Assembly: GCA_951812825.1 (NCBI GenBank)
Contig: OX638324.1
Location: 1,673,141-1,737,140 of the forward strand
DNA from: an uncultured Dehalococcoidia bacterium
GTDB taxonomy: Bacteria; Chloroflexota; Dehalococcoidia; Lucifugimonadales; GCA-2712585
Direction: 5' to 3'
Length of the DNA: 64,000 bases
Shown here: one piece after another, positions 17,076 through 26,979 of the stretch
Layout of the letters: the number at the start of each line of letters is the position of its first letter
How positions within the stretch are numbered: the first letter of the stretch is position 1
Made by a program: the position numbers and the translations under genes
Notes under the pieces: generated by a model
What the model was told of the DNA's origin: nothing
Databases searched by the model: none
What the model saw: the letters and a program-made list of their open reading frames with translations, nothing else

Positions 17076-19180
17076 GACTCTTGCCCCCAACTCAAAATTA
17101 CATTCCATCCCTCGTCCCGCCTGACGCTGCACCCTGGAGGAACGACAATAGTCGTGTCGTATTCCTCCACGATTACAGGTCCGGGAATCGCCTCCGACGA
17201 CAGATGCCCCCGTGTGATTATCTCCGTCTCCACAAGGCCCAACTCCCGGCCGAAATAGGCCTTGCGCCGTCCCCTGGCTCCGCCGGCGTCATAGAGGGCC
17301 GCGCCCATGGACTCCATTTCCAACTCGGACGATGCATCAACGTCGGGCCGCCCGACAACGCGAATGTTGGTCACCTCTATCGCCTCGCTGTCGGAGCGAT
17401 AACCATAGGTGCGCTGATGCTCCTGCCCGAAGGCTTCCTTCAGTTCCTGCACGGAGTCGGAGTCCGGCACGGGCACCGTCAACTCGTGTATCTGCGCCGC
17501 ATAGTGTAGGTCTGCATACCGCTGGAACGTAAGCCGTTTTGGGTCGTACCCTTCCCGGCGCAATACCTGCGCCGCCTCATCCTCCAACGCACTGAACCCT
17601 GACACCAACCCATCGACCGCCCCATCTCCCGTCACCATCATCAAACTGCGGACGAACTCATATTCCTGTGCCGCAGCCAGAAGGCCCAGGCTGCTGAACA
17701 ACCCCGGCGCCGTTGGCACAATGACCCTGTTGATACCCATCTGCCGCGCCAAGGCCGCCGCGTGGCACGGCCCGCTCCCCCCGAATGCAACCAGCGAAAA
17801 GTTCCGCGCGTCCCGGCCCCGCTCCGTGGTCACCGAACGCATCGCCCGCGCCATCGCCGCGTTGGCTACTACGTGCACCCCATAGGCCGCATCCAGCACT
17901 GATAACCCCAGCGGTCGGGCCACCTTTTCGTCAAATATTCGCCGCGTCTTCTCCAGATTCACCTTCAGAGATCCGCCCAGCAGGTGCTCCGGGTTCAGGT
18001 ATCCCAGTAGCATGTTCGCGTCGCTCGTCGTCGGCTCTTTCCCACCCCGGTCGTAGCAGATGGGACCCGGTTCCGCCCCTGCGCTCTGAGGCCCCACGTG
18101 GAAGGAACCGGCAGCGTCCAACGACACCAGGCTACCTCCGCCGGCCCCCACCTCCGCCACGTCCACCGCCCGCACCATCAGCAGATATCCGCCTCCCTTG
18201 AGAAGCCGGCTCCCCTTGGAGATTGGCGCGCCAATCTCGTACTCCATCGACTTGAGGGGGTCTCCCTCCTCGATGACCGCTGCCTTGGTTGTAGTGCCCC
18301 CCATGTCGAAAGTCAGCAGGTTTGGCATCGACAGCTTCTTCGACAGGTGTAGGGCCCCCGACACGCCCGCAACCGGCCCCGATTCCAACGAGAAAACGGG
18401 TCGTTCCCCCGCCCTGTGCGACGTCATCATCCCCCCGCTGGACTGCATCACCAGAATCGGCGCGTCTATCCCCATCGCCGACACCCGGTCCCGCAGCGAC
18501 CTCAGGTACGTGTTCATCACCGGCATCAGGTAGGCGTTTGCGACGGTGGTGCTGGTCCGTTCGTACTCCCGAATGGCGCTCACCACCTCATGAGAGAGAC
18601 TGACGAATAATTCGGGGGACTCTGCCTGCACCACCTCCCGGATGGCCCGTTCGTGTACCGGATTGCGATAGGCGTTGATGAGGCACACCGCCAACGATTC
18701 CACTCCCTCCGCCAGAAGCTCTTCAATCCTCTGTCGCACTTCGTCCGGGTCCAGTGCTGTCAGCACCTGCCCTCCGGCGTCCAACCGTTCGTCAACTTCC
18801 AGCCGCAGGTAGCGTGGCACCAAAGGGTCCGGCGGCTCGTAGAAAAGGTCGTACAGGGTTGGCGTCCGAAGACGGCGAACCTCCAGCACGTCCCGAAACC
18901 CCTTGGTGGTGATGAGGCCGACCTTCGCCCCTTTGCGCTCCAGCACTGCGTTGGTAGCGGCAGTGGTGCTGTGGCACACCTCCACCACGTCTGAAGCCGT
19001 CACCCCCGCCTCCTCCAAGGCCTCGCCAATACCCCTGATGATTCCCTCGTCATACCGCCCGGGCGTGGACGAAACTTTTCGCACCGACATCCGTCCGTCC
19101 GGCCCCGTCAGCACCACGTCGGTGAACGTGCCCCCCACGTCGACGCCAAGCCGATATCTTCTATGTTCAAGCGTAGTCAT
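17072..19180 (-). CDS. hyuA: Hydantoinase A/oxoprolinase family protein
   Basis: A 702-residue ATPase subunit of the ASKHA fold. The N-terminal phosphate-binding loop is LGVDVGGTFTDVVL. Other family signatures include CHSTTAATNAVLERKGAK, TFDMGGTTTKAAVI (second phosphate loop) and FGGSGPCHAAALA. It activates an amide or carbonyl with ATP for the HyuB subunit. The ATG at 19180 is chosen because homology begins right after it; the upstream frame is unconserved. It is first in the catabolic operon. The neighbouring ThDP decarboxylase and amidohydrolase suggest degradation of a cyclic amide or a related oxo-acid, not glutathione recycling, but this is inference. Confidence 0.93.
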   Translation of the reverse strand: MTTLEHRRYRLGVDVGGTFTDVVLTGPDGRMSVRKVSSTPGRYDEGIIRGIGEALEEAGVTASDVVEVCHSTTAATNAVLERKGAKVGLITTKGFRDVLEVRRLRTPTLYDLFYEPPDPLVPRYLRLEVDERLDAGGQVLTALDPDEVRQRIEELLAEGVESLAVCLINAYRNPVHERAIREVVQAESPELFVSLSHEVVSAIREYERTSTTVANAYLMPVMNTYLRSLRDRVSAMGIDAPILVMQSSGGMMTSHRAGERPVFSLESGPVAGVSGALHLSKKLSMPNLLTFDMGGTTTKAAVIEEGDPLKSMEYEIGAPISKGSRLLKGGGYLLMVRAVDVAEVGAGGGSLVSLDAAGSFHVGPQSAGAEPGPICYDRGGKEPTTSDANMLLGYLNPEHLLGGSLKVNLEKTRRIFDEKVARPLGLSVLDAAYGVHVVANAAMARAMRSVTTERGRDARNFSLVAFGGSGPCHAAALARQMGINRVIVPTAPGLFSSLGLLAAAQEYEFVRSLMMVTGDGAVDGLVSGFSALEDEAAQVLRREGYDPKRLTFQRYADLHYAAQIHELTVPVPDSDSVQELKEAFGQEHQRTYGYRSDSEAIEVTNIRVVGRPDVDASSELEMESMGAALYDAGGARGRRKAYFGRELGLVETEIITRGHLSSEAIPGPVIVEEYDTTIVVPPGCSVRRDEGWNVILSWGQES

Positions 19181-19325
19181 AAGCCGCAAACCGACGCTTA
19201 TTATACAGCGTTGGGAGAACCACGGCGGCATTTCGGCTGTCGGCTGGAAAGGGAGAGGCATGGGTTTGAATTGCATATGGCAATGGTGTTGGGCTGTCTC
19301 TCTCTCAATCGTCTATAATTCGCCA

Positions 19326-19624
19326 ATGGCCACGAAGAAGCAGGAAGACTTCAAGAATCGCGCCCTCTCTGTGCTGCTGAGGAAGCGAGGGGTCGACTGC
19401 GACTACGAACGGAGGATTGGTCGCAAGAAGCTGGATATTGTGGCCAATGTTGAGGGACTCCGAGTCGTGTTGGAAGCTGAGACCGGTTTCCACAAACATA
19501 TAATTCCCTTAAGAAATCATTTCTAGGCCATAGAGACCGCGTTGACAGACTAAATCTCGATAGAATCGTCGTTGAAATCAGCGGGGATAGAGTGATAGTC
19601 TACGGGCACAAGATGAGAGCTTAA
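19326..19624 (+). pseudogene. Small nuclease-like gene, apparently frameshifted
   Basis: The frame opens with ATG at 19326 and reads KKLDIVANVEGLRVVLEAETG, a D-x(n)-E-x-E pattern like a PD-(D/E)XK nuclease core. It then meets a stop at 19524-19526. In the -1 frame, coherent protein continues (GHRDRVDRLNLDRIVVEIS...) to a TAA at 19622-19624, two bases before the ATG of the restriction-modification gene. A single frameshift near 19490-19510 would join both parts into a protein of about 100 residues. Composition is lower in GC than in the flanking genes. It may have been an accessory of the restriction system; no family assignment is possible. Confidence 0.45.
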
Positions 19625-19626
19625 AC

Positions 19627-19921
19627 ATGACATATCCAACACGGCTAGAAGCTTCTGTGGTTCACTCCATTTGTAATCAGCTGGAGAACTTGGGTTGGGT
19701 GGTTGATGAAAAGGACCCGTCGAATAACGTGACCCAGCAACGCACAAAGTCGGACGCCGAGAAACGAAAGATAATAGAGGCAAATGGGACCCTGACCTTC
19801 CCTGATTTTGTGCTGTATGAGAAGGGAACGAAGAGACCAATTGCGGTCATAGAGGCTAAGAGACCTGGAGCGTCGTTGGAGAAAGCCCTAAACCAAGCCG
19901 AAGATAGGTATGCAAAGCCCC
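19627..19921 (+). pseudogene. 5' part of a single-chain restriction-modification gene (nuclease domain), cut by IS
   Basis: The first 98 codons encode an HsdR_N-like restriction nuclease domain: P59-D60, then E76-A77-K78 (PD-x(n)-EAK), followed by Q90-x(4)-Y95, the QxxxY-type motif of Type I/IIG nucleases. The frame is broken at 19921 by the insertion sequence. Past the IS it would run out after a few element-encoded codons. When the element and one 6-bp target copy are removed (969 bases, a multiple of three), it continues in frame as A-K-P-L-E-A-P into the methyltransferase part, giving a protein of about 761 residues. Confidence 0.8.
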
Positions 19922-19922
19922 C

Positions 19923-19951
19923 CTTATTCTCTCAAGACTTAAGGTACAGGG
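19923..19951. repeat. Left terminal inverted repeat of the IS
   Basis: Starts CTTATTCTCTCA and ends GGTACAGGG. The first 12 bases are the exact reverse complement of the right end, and GTACAGG is also shared further in. The transposase stop codon lies inside this end. Confidence 0.85.
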
Positions 19952-20840
19952 AGATAGCCTCCTTGGGAGTAAGCATATTGATGCCCATGTGAGGGCGGAT
20001 GTTATTGTAGGTGTAGAGGAAGCTCTGGTACCAGGAGTTCAGTTGGCCATAGTCACGGGGAGGATTTTCCAGCCAGAAGAAGAACTCCTCCTCGTCGGTG
20101 CGGAAGCTGCGCTCCACCACTGCGTTCTCATTGGGAGAACTCTTGTGGATGTAGAAGTGTTCCACACCGATCTCCTGGCACTTGGCATGAAACCGCCTCT
20201 GAAACTCCAAGCCATTGTCCGTCTGCACGTAGCACACAGGGAAAGGCAGGTTCCCGGTAGCGTGGTACAGAGCCAGGAGAGCACTTGACTCATCCACTTT
20301 GGGGAGAATGAGGCCCACCTTGTAGCGGGTGGAGATGTCCAGGGCCGCATACAGGTAGCAGGTGTAGGGCAACCCGGAAAGCTCCGGCGTAACATACTTC
20401 ACGTCCATCTGTAGATAGCCCAATCCTGGACAGTTACTGGGCCTCATGACCATACCGTTCTGGTATCGGGGACGGCGTCTCTTGGTGCTGGGCCGGATCA
20501 AACCCTTCCGAAGCAGGTACCTGTGAATGGTAGACGCCGATGCTTTTACCCCCTCCCTTTGGGCTATGACCGCCAGCTTCTCCCGGCAGAAGCCCGTCCT
20601 TTCCCTTAATCTGCGTACCCAAAGGGCAGCTTCGCCCACCAGTGCCCGCCTGGGACGCTTGGGCGCCGTGGACCGGCGCTCTACCCCTTTCCACCGAACG
20701 TATCCCCAGGGTTGTCGTCCCCGGTCCACCCACCTTTTTACCGTCCTCCGGTCTATACCCAGTTCCCGAGCTGTCGCCGATAGATTCTCTCCCTTTGCCT
20801 TCCATGTCTCTATGATCGTTCGTATTGCTATTCTTCTCAT
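19932..20840 (-). CDS. DDE (rve) transposase of the insertion sequence
   Basis: 302 residues. A helix-turn-helix (about 19-40, SATARELGIDRRTVKRWVDR) is followed by a second DNA-binding segment, then the integrase core with catalytic D146 (QMDVKYV), D208 (QTDNGLEF) and E243 (ENAVVERSF), with the D-x34-E spacing of the IS3/IS481 group. The C-terminus has YTYNNIRPHMGINMLTPKEA, the typical end of such transposases. It is one uninterrupted frame, as in IS481 and unlike the two-frame IS3 layout. It looks intact, so the element may still be mobile. Confidence 0.92.
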   Translation of the reverse strand: MRRIAIRTIIETWKAKGENLSATARELGIDRRTVKRWVDRGRQPWGYVRWKGVERRSTAPKRPRRALVGEAALWVRRLRERTGFCREKLAVIAQREGVKASASTIHRYLLRKGLIRPSTKRRRPRYQNGMVMRPSNCPGLGYLQMDVKYVTPELSGLPYTCYLYAALDISTRYKVGLILPKVDESSALLALYHATGNLPFPVCYVQTDNGLEFQRRFHAKCQEIGVEHFYIHKSSPNENAVVERSFRTDEEEFFFWLENPPRDYGQLNSWYQSFLYTYNNIRPHMGINMLTPKEAISLYLKS

Positions 20841-20855
20841 CCATCATTCTACACA

Positions 20856-20884
20856 ACCTGTACTATATGTTGTGAGAGAATAAG
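20856..20884. repeat. Right terminal inverted repeat of the IS
   Basis: Ends TGAGAGAATAAG, the exact reverse complement of the left outer 12 bases. It is followed directly by the second AGCCCC target copy. The transposase start codon lies 16 bases inside. Confidence 0.85.
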
Positions 20885-22881
20885 AGCCCCTAGAAGCTCC
20901 TCTCATTTTTGGTTACAACGATACTTTTGTCGCGACACGTTATCTCCATAATGGACGAGCACTGAAAGTTGACGGTGAGGATGTCCGCCAGTTCATTGAC
21001 CACTATACAGCCCTCCGCTTCGTCAATGAGGGGCCTGAGATACTCTCAGCGCCGGAACACATTCAGTTATCGCGTGAGGCGTTACTCCGTATTTTCAAGC
21101 GGCAAGCCAATTATCTCCGAGAAGCGGGGTTGCAAGCTGGGTTAGAACGGTTCGGCGCCTTTTCCGACATATTGTTTCTCAAATTAATGGATGAACTATC
21201 ACAACTTAGGGAACAGTCTGGAACGGAGTCCAAAATACCCCGCCACATACGATGGTCGGTATTTTCAGAGATGTTACCAAGGGACCGACTAACCTACGTC
21301 AATGACGTGGTTTGGCCGACCATGAATCAACTATATGGTGGGATTTTTGGCCACAGTTTTCCCATCTCCTCCCCAGAAATTTTTGATGACATTGTCGCAG
21401 ACCTGTCGTTGCTTAATTTCAGTGGCGCGGACGCTGACGTCAAAGGGGATGCTTTCGAATATTTCTTAAAAAATGCCTACCAAGGGATAACAATCAAGGA
21501 TCTCGGGGAATACTTTACTCCGCGCAATATAGTCCGAATGATGGTTAGTATGGTAGACCCAAAGATTGGGGAGAAGGTCTACGACCCGTTCTGTGGCACC
21601 GGAGGATTCTTGATTGAAGCATTCCGCTACATAGCTCTACGCACCAAATTGACGCCTGAACTCTCAAGTATTTTGGAAGAACGCACAATCTATGGCTCAG
21701 AAATCACAGTAACGGCACGAGTCGCGCGAATGAATATGATCCTGTATGGAGATGGGCACAGTAATGTTGTCCAGCAAGACAGTTTTGCTCATCCAAAAGA
21801 CAGTAAGTACGATGTTCTACTGACCAATCCTCCATATTCTCAATCGACTAGGCATGGCAACCTGTATGGAATACCATCAAAGAATGGCGACGCGATCGCG
21901 ATTCAGCACTGTCTGAGAGCACTCAATCCAGGTGGTAGAGCGGCCTTCTTGGTCAAGGAGGATTTCCTGACTAAAAGTGGGGATGTTGGCAACGTTCGTG
22001 AAATCCTGTTGAACTCCGTTAAGAATCTTACTGTGATTTCTCTGCCACGCAGATTGTTTGAACCATATACGCCAACCAAGACCAGCATCATATACTTCAA
22101 GAAAGATGGTAGTCGGACAAAGGCCTTCTTTTTTGTCGTGAGGAAGGTAGGCCACACTCTAGGAGCAAGGAAAGTGTCACGCCCTGAAAATGATCTGCCC
22201 AAGGTTCTTGAAGTTTTCGATGAAGAAGAACTAAGTCAGATCCCGCCAACCGATACAGCCATCATCCCGCTAAACGAGGTCAAGAACAAAAGCAACTCGC
22301 TATGGCTATACGACTATATCGATGCAACTCCCCAAATTGAAGAAGGGGTTCTTCTAGGACAACACGTTGAACGAAGTGGGAACCGCTTTAGACCTTCCGA
22401 CTACCCAGATGAGACTTTTTCTATTCTAGGCGTGAGTAACACTATTGGAGTTTTTCTCAACGAAGCACGCCTAGGCAGTGACATAAAGCAGTCGTATATC
22501 GAAGTAATGGCCGGCGATTTGGTATACAACCCGCATCGAGTAAATGTTGGGTCCTTGGGGCTTGTCACTGAGGAACTAGAAGGCGGCATCGTAAGTGGTA
22601 TCTATGTCGTATTTCGCCCAAAGTGCCCGTCTCGTCTACCGCCTGAGTATCTTTACCATATCCTTAAGAGAAAGCCTTACTTGCAGCTAATCAATGCCTA
22701 TGATTCGAAACATGGTGCGGTCAGATCGAACCTTAATTTTGAACAGCTTTCAAGAATCAAGATCAGGTTGCCCAGTCCTGAACAGCTGGAGCAATTTAGA
22801 AAAGTTCACGCCAGATATCAGCAAGCTAATGAGGAAATGCGGATAGCACAAGAGGAGCTTTCTAGTGTGGTGAAAATATAG
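20885..22881 (+). pseudogene. 3' part of the split restriction-modification gene (N6-adenine methyltransferase and specificity domain)
   Basis: In frame from the right IS border to a TAG at 22881. It begins with a linker (ending RQANYLREAG), then an HsdM-like helical region, then the SAM-binding motif DPFCGTGGFL and catalytic NPPY (adenine-N6 type). The C-terminal part (about 22330-22881) is an HsdS-like target-recognition domain ending IKIRLPSPEQLEQF and a coiled coil. The whole gene thus had the Type IIG order nuclease-methylase-specificity. The fragment could restart internally (TTG at 21130 or ATG at 21187) and survive as a solitary methyltransferase. Third-position GC is clearly lower than in the surrounding genes, suggesting transfer. 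Confidence 0.82.
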
Positions 22882-23121
22882 AGAGACTGGAAGCTTGGGT
22901 CAGTGTGCTAGTCAAATCGTCAGTCAGGACAGAGGCTGTTCGCCTATTGCCAAGGGACTGATTTGCCGAACTGCTCTGCTAAGTTGGCAACTCCCCCCTC
23001 ACCACCCAACGGGAACCGGCCATAACTGCATCCTCCCTGGCGTCGTAAATGCACCGGAGATACTGTGTTACAGTTCGCTCTCTCCATCTCTTCCCACCTG
23101 ATGGACTTGGGCAAGGAGTGA

Positions 23122-24006
23122 ATGACCTTGGGAATCTCACGCTGGACTTGGGCAAGAAATCTCCCCATCCGACTGCTATTGTCGGTTGCAGCTTCGATGC
23201 TCTTGGCCACTCTGATTGGTGCCTCAGTAGCCCGGGCGCAGGATCTTGAAACGGCGGAGTTCAACTTCACATTTGAGGCTGACGCCGAGGGCTGGACTCC
23301 AGGTTTCGCAGACCTACCCGTGGACTACGAACAGTCCATCTTCGAGCTTGACCACGGCCATCGTCCCCTTCCCGATGGGCTGGAAGGGAACGCCTACTAC
23401 CTTCGCGGACACAACCGGAGCGACGACCTATTCATGTACCTCAAGACCCAGGTCGGAGGCTTGCGTGGGAATGCTACTTACCTGGTGGAGGTTTCGGTCG
23501 ACCTGGCAACCAACGTCGCCGCCGGTTCCTTTGGCATTGGAGGCTCCCCCGGAGAGAGCGTCTTCGTTAAGGCGGGAGCGTCGGCAATCGAACCCGAAGC
23601 GGGACCGGACAGCAATCAGTATCTGAGAATGAACATTGACAAGGGTAACCAGTCCGGCGAAGGCGAGGCTATGCTGGTAATTGGAAACGTCGCCCACCCC
23701 GACGTTATGGGAAACGAGTATCGCATCAAGTCAATGGACAATGCAGGTCGGCCCTTGCCCGTAAAAACGGACAGTGAAGGACGGATGTGGCTCATAGTGG
23801 GTACCGATTCCGGATTTGAGGGTCTGACAACTCTATACTTTGACCGCATTTCCTACACGCTGCAGACCATGAAGCCCCCCAACACGGGTGGCTTGTCGCC
23901 GCCCCTTTGGGCGATGGCGCTTCTGGTGGCACTGGGCGCGTTGCTGATTGCACTGGGGCTAATGCTTCTGCGAGGATCGGGCTTCAGGGGGCTGCGCGGC
24001 GCTTAG
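23122..24006 (+). CDS. Secreted/anchored protein of unknown function
   Basis: 294 residues. The signal peptide has a hydrophobic core LLLSVAASMLLATLIGASVA and a likely cleavage after ARA. A beta-rich exported domain follows (about 35-255) and resembles jelly-roll or carbohydrate-binding modules (FTFEADAEGWTPGF at the start, LYFDRISYTLQ at the end). One C-terminal helix (LWAMALLVALGALLIALGLML) with a basic tail anchors it to the membrane. AGGAG lies three bases before the ATG. A 13-base direct repeat, GGACTTGGGCAAG, flanks the start codon region (about 23104 and 23142). I do not recognise the family. Confidence 0.75.
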   Translation: MTLGISRWTWARNLPIRLLLSVAASMLLATLIGASVARAQDLETAEFNFTFEADAEGWTPGFADLPVDYEQSIFELDHGHRPLPDGLEGNAYYLRGHNRSDDLFMYLKTQVGGLRGNATYLVEVSVDLATNVAAGSFGIGGSPGESVFVKAGASAIEPEAGPDSNQYLRMNIDKGNQSGEGEAMLVIGNVAHPDVMGNEYRIKSMDNAGRPLPVKTDSEGRMWLIVGTDSGFEGLTTLYFDRISYTLQTMKPPNTGGLSPPLWAMALLVALGALLIALGLMLLRGSGFRGLRGA

Positions 24007-24018
24007 TCGCCGAAGACC

Positions 24019-25161
24019 CTAATACCCCGGTATCGGCTCCTTCACCCCGAACCCAGTCAGCGGCAGCAGCACGCTGTCCGAAGGCTTAACGTCCCCGCTG
24101 GCAAGCAGGTTTTCCAGCCCTCCCAGCACGATGGCCGACGTGGGTTCGACGATGATCCCCTCCATCGACGCCAACAGCCGTTGCCAGTCAAGGATCTTCT
24201 CCTCCGTCACCGCCACGAACTTCCCGCCCGACTCCTCGGCCGCCTCCAGCAGGGCTTTCGGTCGCGGCGGGTTCGTCACCCCGATGCCGTTCGCCCGGCT
24301 CGCGGCCTCCCCCTCGTAGGGCGTCCACACCCGCCCCTCGAACGCCGCCACCACCGGCTGCGTCTCGACCGTCTGCGCCCCGTGCAACCTGGGCATTCGC
24401 GCAACCCGACCGTCCTCCAGCATCTCCCGGAAGCCCCGCCACATTCCCTGGTAGATGGAGCCGTTGCCAATGGGCACAATGATGTGGTCCGGCAGCGGGT
24501 CCATCTGCTCCGCGATCTCGTAGGCCAGCGTTTTCAGGCCCTCGATGAAGTAGATATTCTGGCCGTAGTTCATGAAGAGAATCCCGGCGTCCTCCGCGAA
24601 TCGCCGCGCCCCTTCGCTGCGCGCCGTCTTCCCCGCCCCCACCCAGTGAATGTCCGTCCCGTGCAGGCCGATGGCGTGCACCTTCCGGCTGTCGGCGTTC
24701 GTCTCGTTGGCGATGCCGTGGAACCGTATGCCCGCCCTCGCGCAGTAGGCGGCAAACGAATGCCCCGCGTTGCCGCCCGTGGCGTCCGCCACCTCGCCGA
24801 CGCCCGTGTCCTTCAACACCGACACCTGCACCGTGTTCCCCCGGTCCTTGAAGGAACCCGTGGGATTGAAATACTCCATCTTGGCGTTCAGGTTCGCCAC
24901 GCCCAGCTGTGCCCCCACCCTCGGCAGCGGCACCACCGGGGTGTTCCCCTCCCCCATGGTCACCAGGTTGGCAGCGTCGTTTATGGGCAGCGTCGGCAGA
25001 AAGCGGGCGGTGCCCTGCGCTCCCGACACAACCCGCGCCTCCACCGTGGCCGGCGTGTCGTATTTAGCATCCAGCAGCCCCCCACACAACCCGCAGTTTA
25101 GACGGTACTTGCTGCCGTCGTATTGGGCTTCACACTCTACGCAAACAAGAAAATACGCCAT
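24019..25161 (-). CDS. thrC: Threonine synthase-like PLP enzyme
   Basis: A 380-residue fold-type II PLP enzyme. The N-terminal zinc-ribbon-like segment has cysteine pairs CVECEAQYD and CGLCGG, as in many ThrC proteins. GSFKDRG contains the Schiff-base lysine, ATGGNAGHSFAAY is the phosphate/substrate loop, and PIGNGSIYQG lies further on. Threonine synthase converts O-phosphohomoserine to threonine. Closely related enzymes act on other beta- or gamma-substituted amino acids, and no other threonine genes are adjacent. The ATG at 25161 has AAGGAG six bases upstream. Confidence 0.85.
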   Translation of the reverse strand: MAYFLVCVECEAQYDGSKYRLNCGLCGGLLDAKYDTPATVEARVVSGAQGTARFLPTLPINDAANLVTMGEGNTPVVPLPRVGAQLGVANLNAKMEYFNPTGSFKDRGNTVQVSVLKDTGVGEVADATGGNAGHSFAAYCARAGIRFHGIANETNADSRKVHAIGLHGTDIHWVGAGKTARSEGARRFAEDAGILFMNYGQNIYFIEGLKTLAYEIAEQMDPLPDHIIVPIGNGSIYQGMWRGFREMLEDGRVARMPRLHGAQTVETQPVVAAFEGRVWTPYEGEAASRANGIGVTNPPRPKALLEAAEESGGKFVAVTEEKILDWQRLLASMEGIIVEPTSAIVLGGLENLLASGDVKPSDSVLLPLTGFGVKEPIPGY

Positions 25162-25261
25162 GGTCTCTCCTTCATTTGACACGCATTATGATCCGCTTTC
25201 CCGGCAATCGCCGGACCGGTCGCTGTGGAACTGGGCGAGGAACCGTTGCGAGATTAGACGC

Positions 25262-25657
25262 TTACAGGCAGGCAATCCCCGCCTGGGAGCACTCCTGGTC
25301 CTCCTCGCCCGTGCCGCCGCCCACGCCGCAGGCGCCAATGGGCCTTCCGTCTCGAATTATCGGTACGCCGCCCAGGCTCATAATCATGTGTCCGCCCTCA
25401 GCTGCGGCAATCCCGGTCATGATGGGATCGGCGGCTCTCTTCCCCAGCGCCCCGCTGGTCTGACCGAAGGCCACCGACGCTATCGCCTTGCCCTGGGAAC
25501 CGTAGGCGCTGGCCCATGTCGCGTCCTCCATCCGCTGGAAGGCGAGTAAACGGCCTCCGGCGTCCACCACGGCACAGCTGATTTTGATATCGAATTCAGA
25601 AGCCTTGGCAAAGGCTCCCGCAATAATCCGGTTGGCATCCGCAAGGGTTAAAGACAT
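25262..25657 (-). CDS. GlcG/HbpS heme-binding-like protein
   Basis: A 131-residue single-domain protein. It begins with TLADANRIIAGAFAKASE, continues CAVVDAGGRLLAFQRMEDA, and carries the family-typical GGVPIIRDGRPIGACGVGGGTGEEDQ near the C-terminus. Members bind haem or corrinoid-like ligands or accompany glycolate and diol metabolism. The biochemical role is unsettled. AGGAGG lies seven bases before the ATG. It is on the same strand as the threonine synthase-like gene, 100 bases apart. Confidence 0.88.
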   Translation of the reverse strand: MSLTLADANRIIAGAFAKASEFDIKISCAVVDAGGRLLAFQRMEDATWASAYGSQGKAIASVAFGQTSGALGKRAADPIMTGIAAAEGGHMIMSLGGVPIIRDGRPIGACGVGGGTGEEDQECSQAGIACL

Positions 25658-25766
25658 ACTACGTCCTCCTAAATTGAACGATAAAACGACCGCTAAAGGC
25701 CGTGTCTGGGATGCTCGCAGTCTAAGCCCCGCCCAACAACGCCGTCAACCTGCGAGTGGATTGCCC

Positions 25767-26825
<1,059 letters not shown>

Positions 26826-26903
26826 CTACCGGGGCACTACTGTTGAAGTTCCATCCTCTATTCTATAAAAGCAGCGTGGGTCTTTCCACTGCCCCCCTAC
26901 CCA

Positions 26904-26946
26904 CATGTCACCCTGAGCGCAGCGCAGCGGAGCCGAAGGGTCTCGT
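26904..26946. repeat. Dispersed repeat, family C variant
   Basis: CATGTCACCCTGAGCGCAGC followed by GCAGCGGAGCCGAAGGGTCT. It is a GC-richer variant of the ATTCTGA-type unit, closest to the copy at 36919-36962. It lies between gap and argC. Confidence 0.55.
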
Positions 26947-26979
26947 TGCAGGAACACCACCCTTCCGCCCAATGATCCG

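Larger units (their letters stand above)
19922..20884. mobile_element. Insertion sequence (IS481/IS3-like), 963 bp, with 6-bp target duplication
   Basis: Bounded by imperfect inverted repeats (19923-19951 and 20856-20884; 23 of 29 positions match, the outer 12 perfectly). It is flanked by the direct repeat AGCCCC at 19916-19921 and 20885-20890. It contains one DDE transposase gene on the minus strand that fills almost the whole element. Excision of the element plus one repeat restores the host reading frame exactly, so the insertion is probably recent. Assignment to IS481 versus another rve-type family needs a database search. Confidence 0.9.

Noticed and set aside
16089-17258. Long plus-strand frame opposite hyuB
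   Set aside because: Antisense shadow of a conserved gene, with no ribosome site and no domain.
23100-23160. Direct repeat GGACTTGGGCAAG as a transposon target site
   Set aside because: The two copies are only about 38 bases apart with no element between; probably a local duplication.
24181-25101. Long plus-strand frame opposite the threonine synthase-like gene
   Set aside because: Arg/His/Pro-rich antisense product of a high-GC coding strand; the minus-strand gene has complete PLP motifs.
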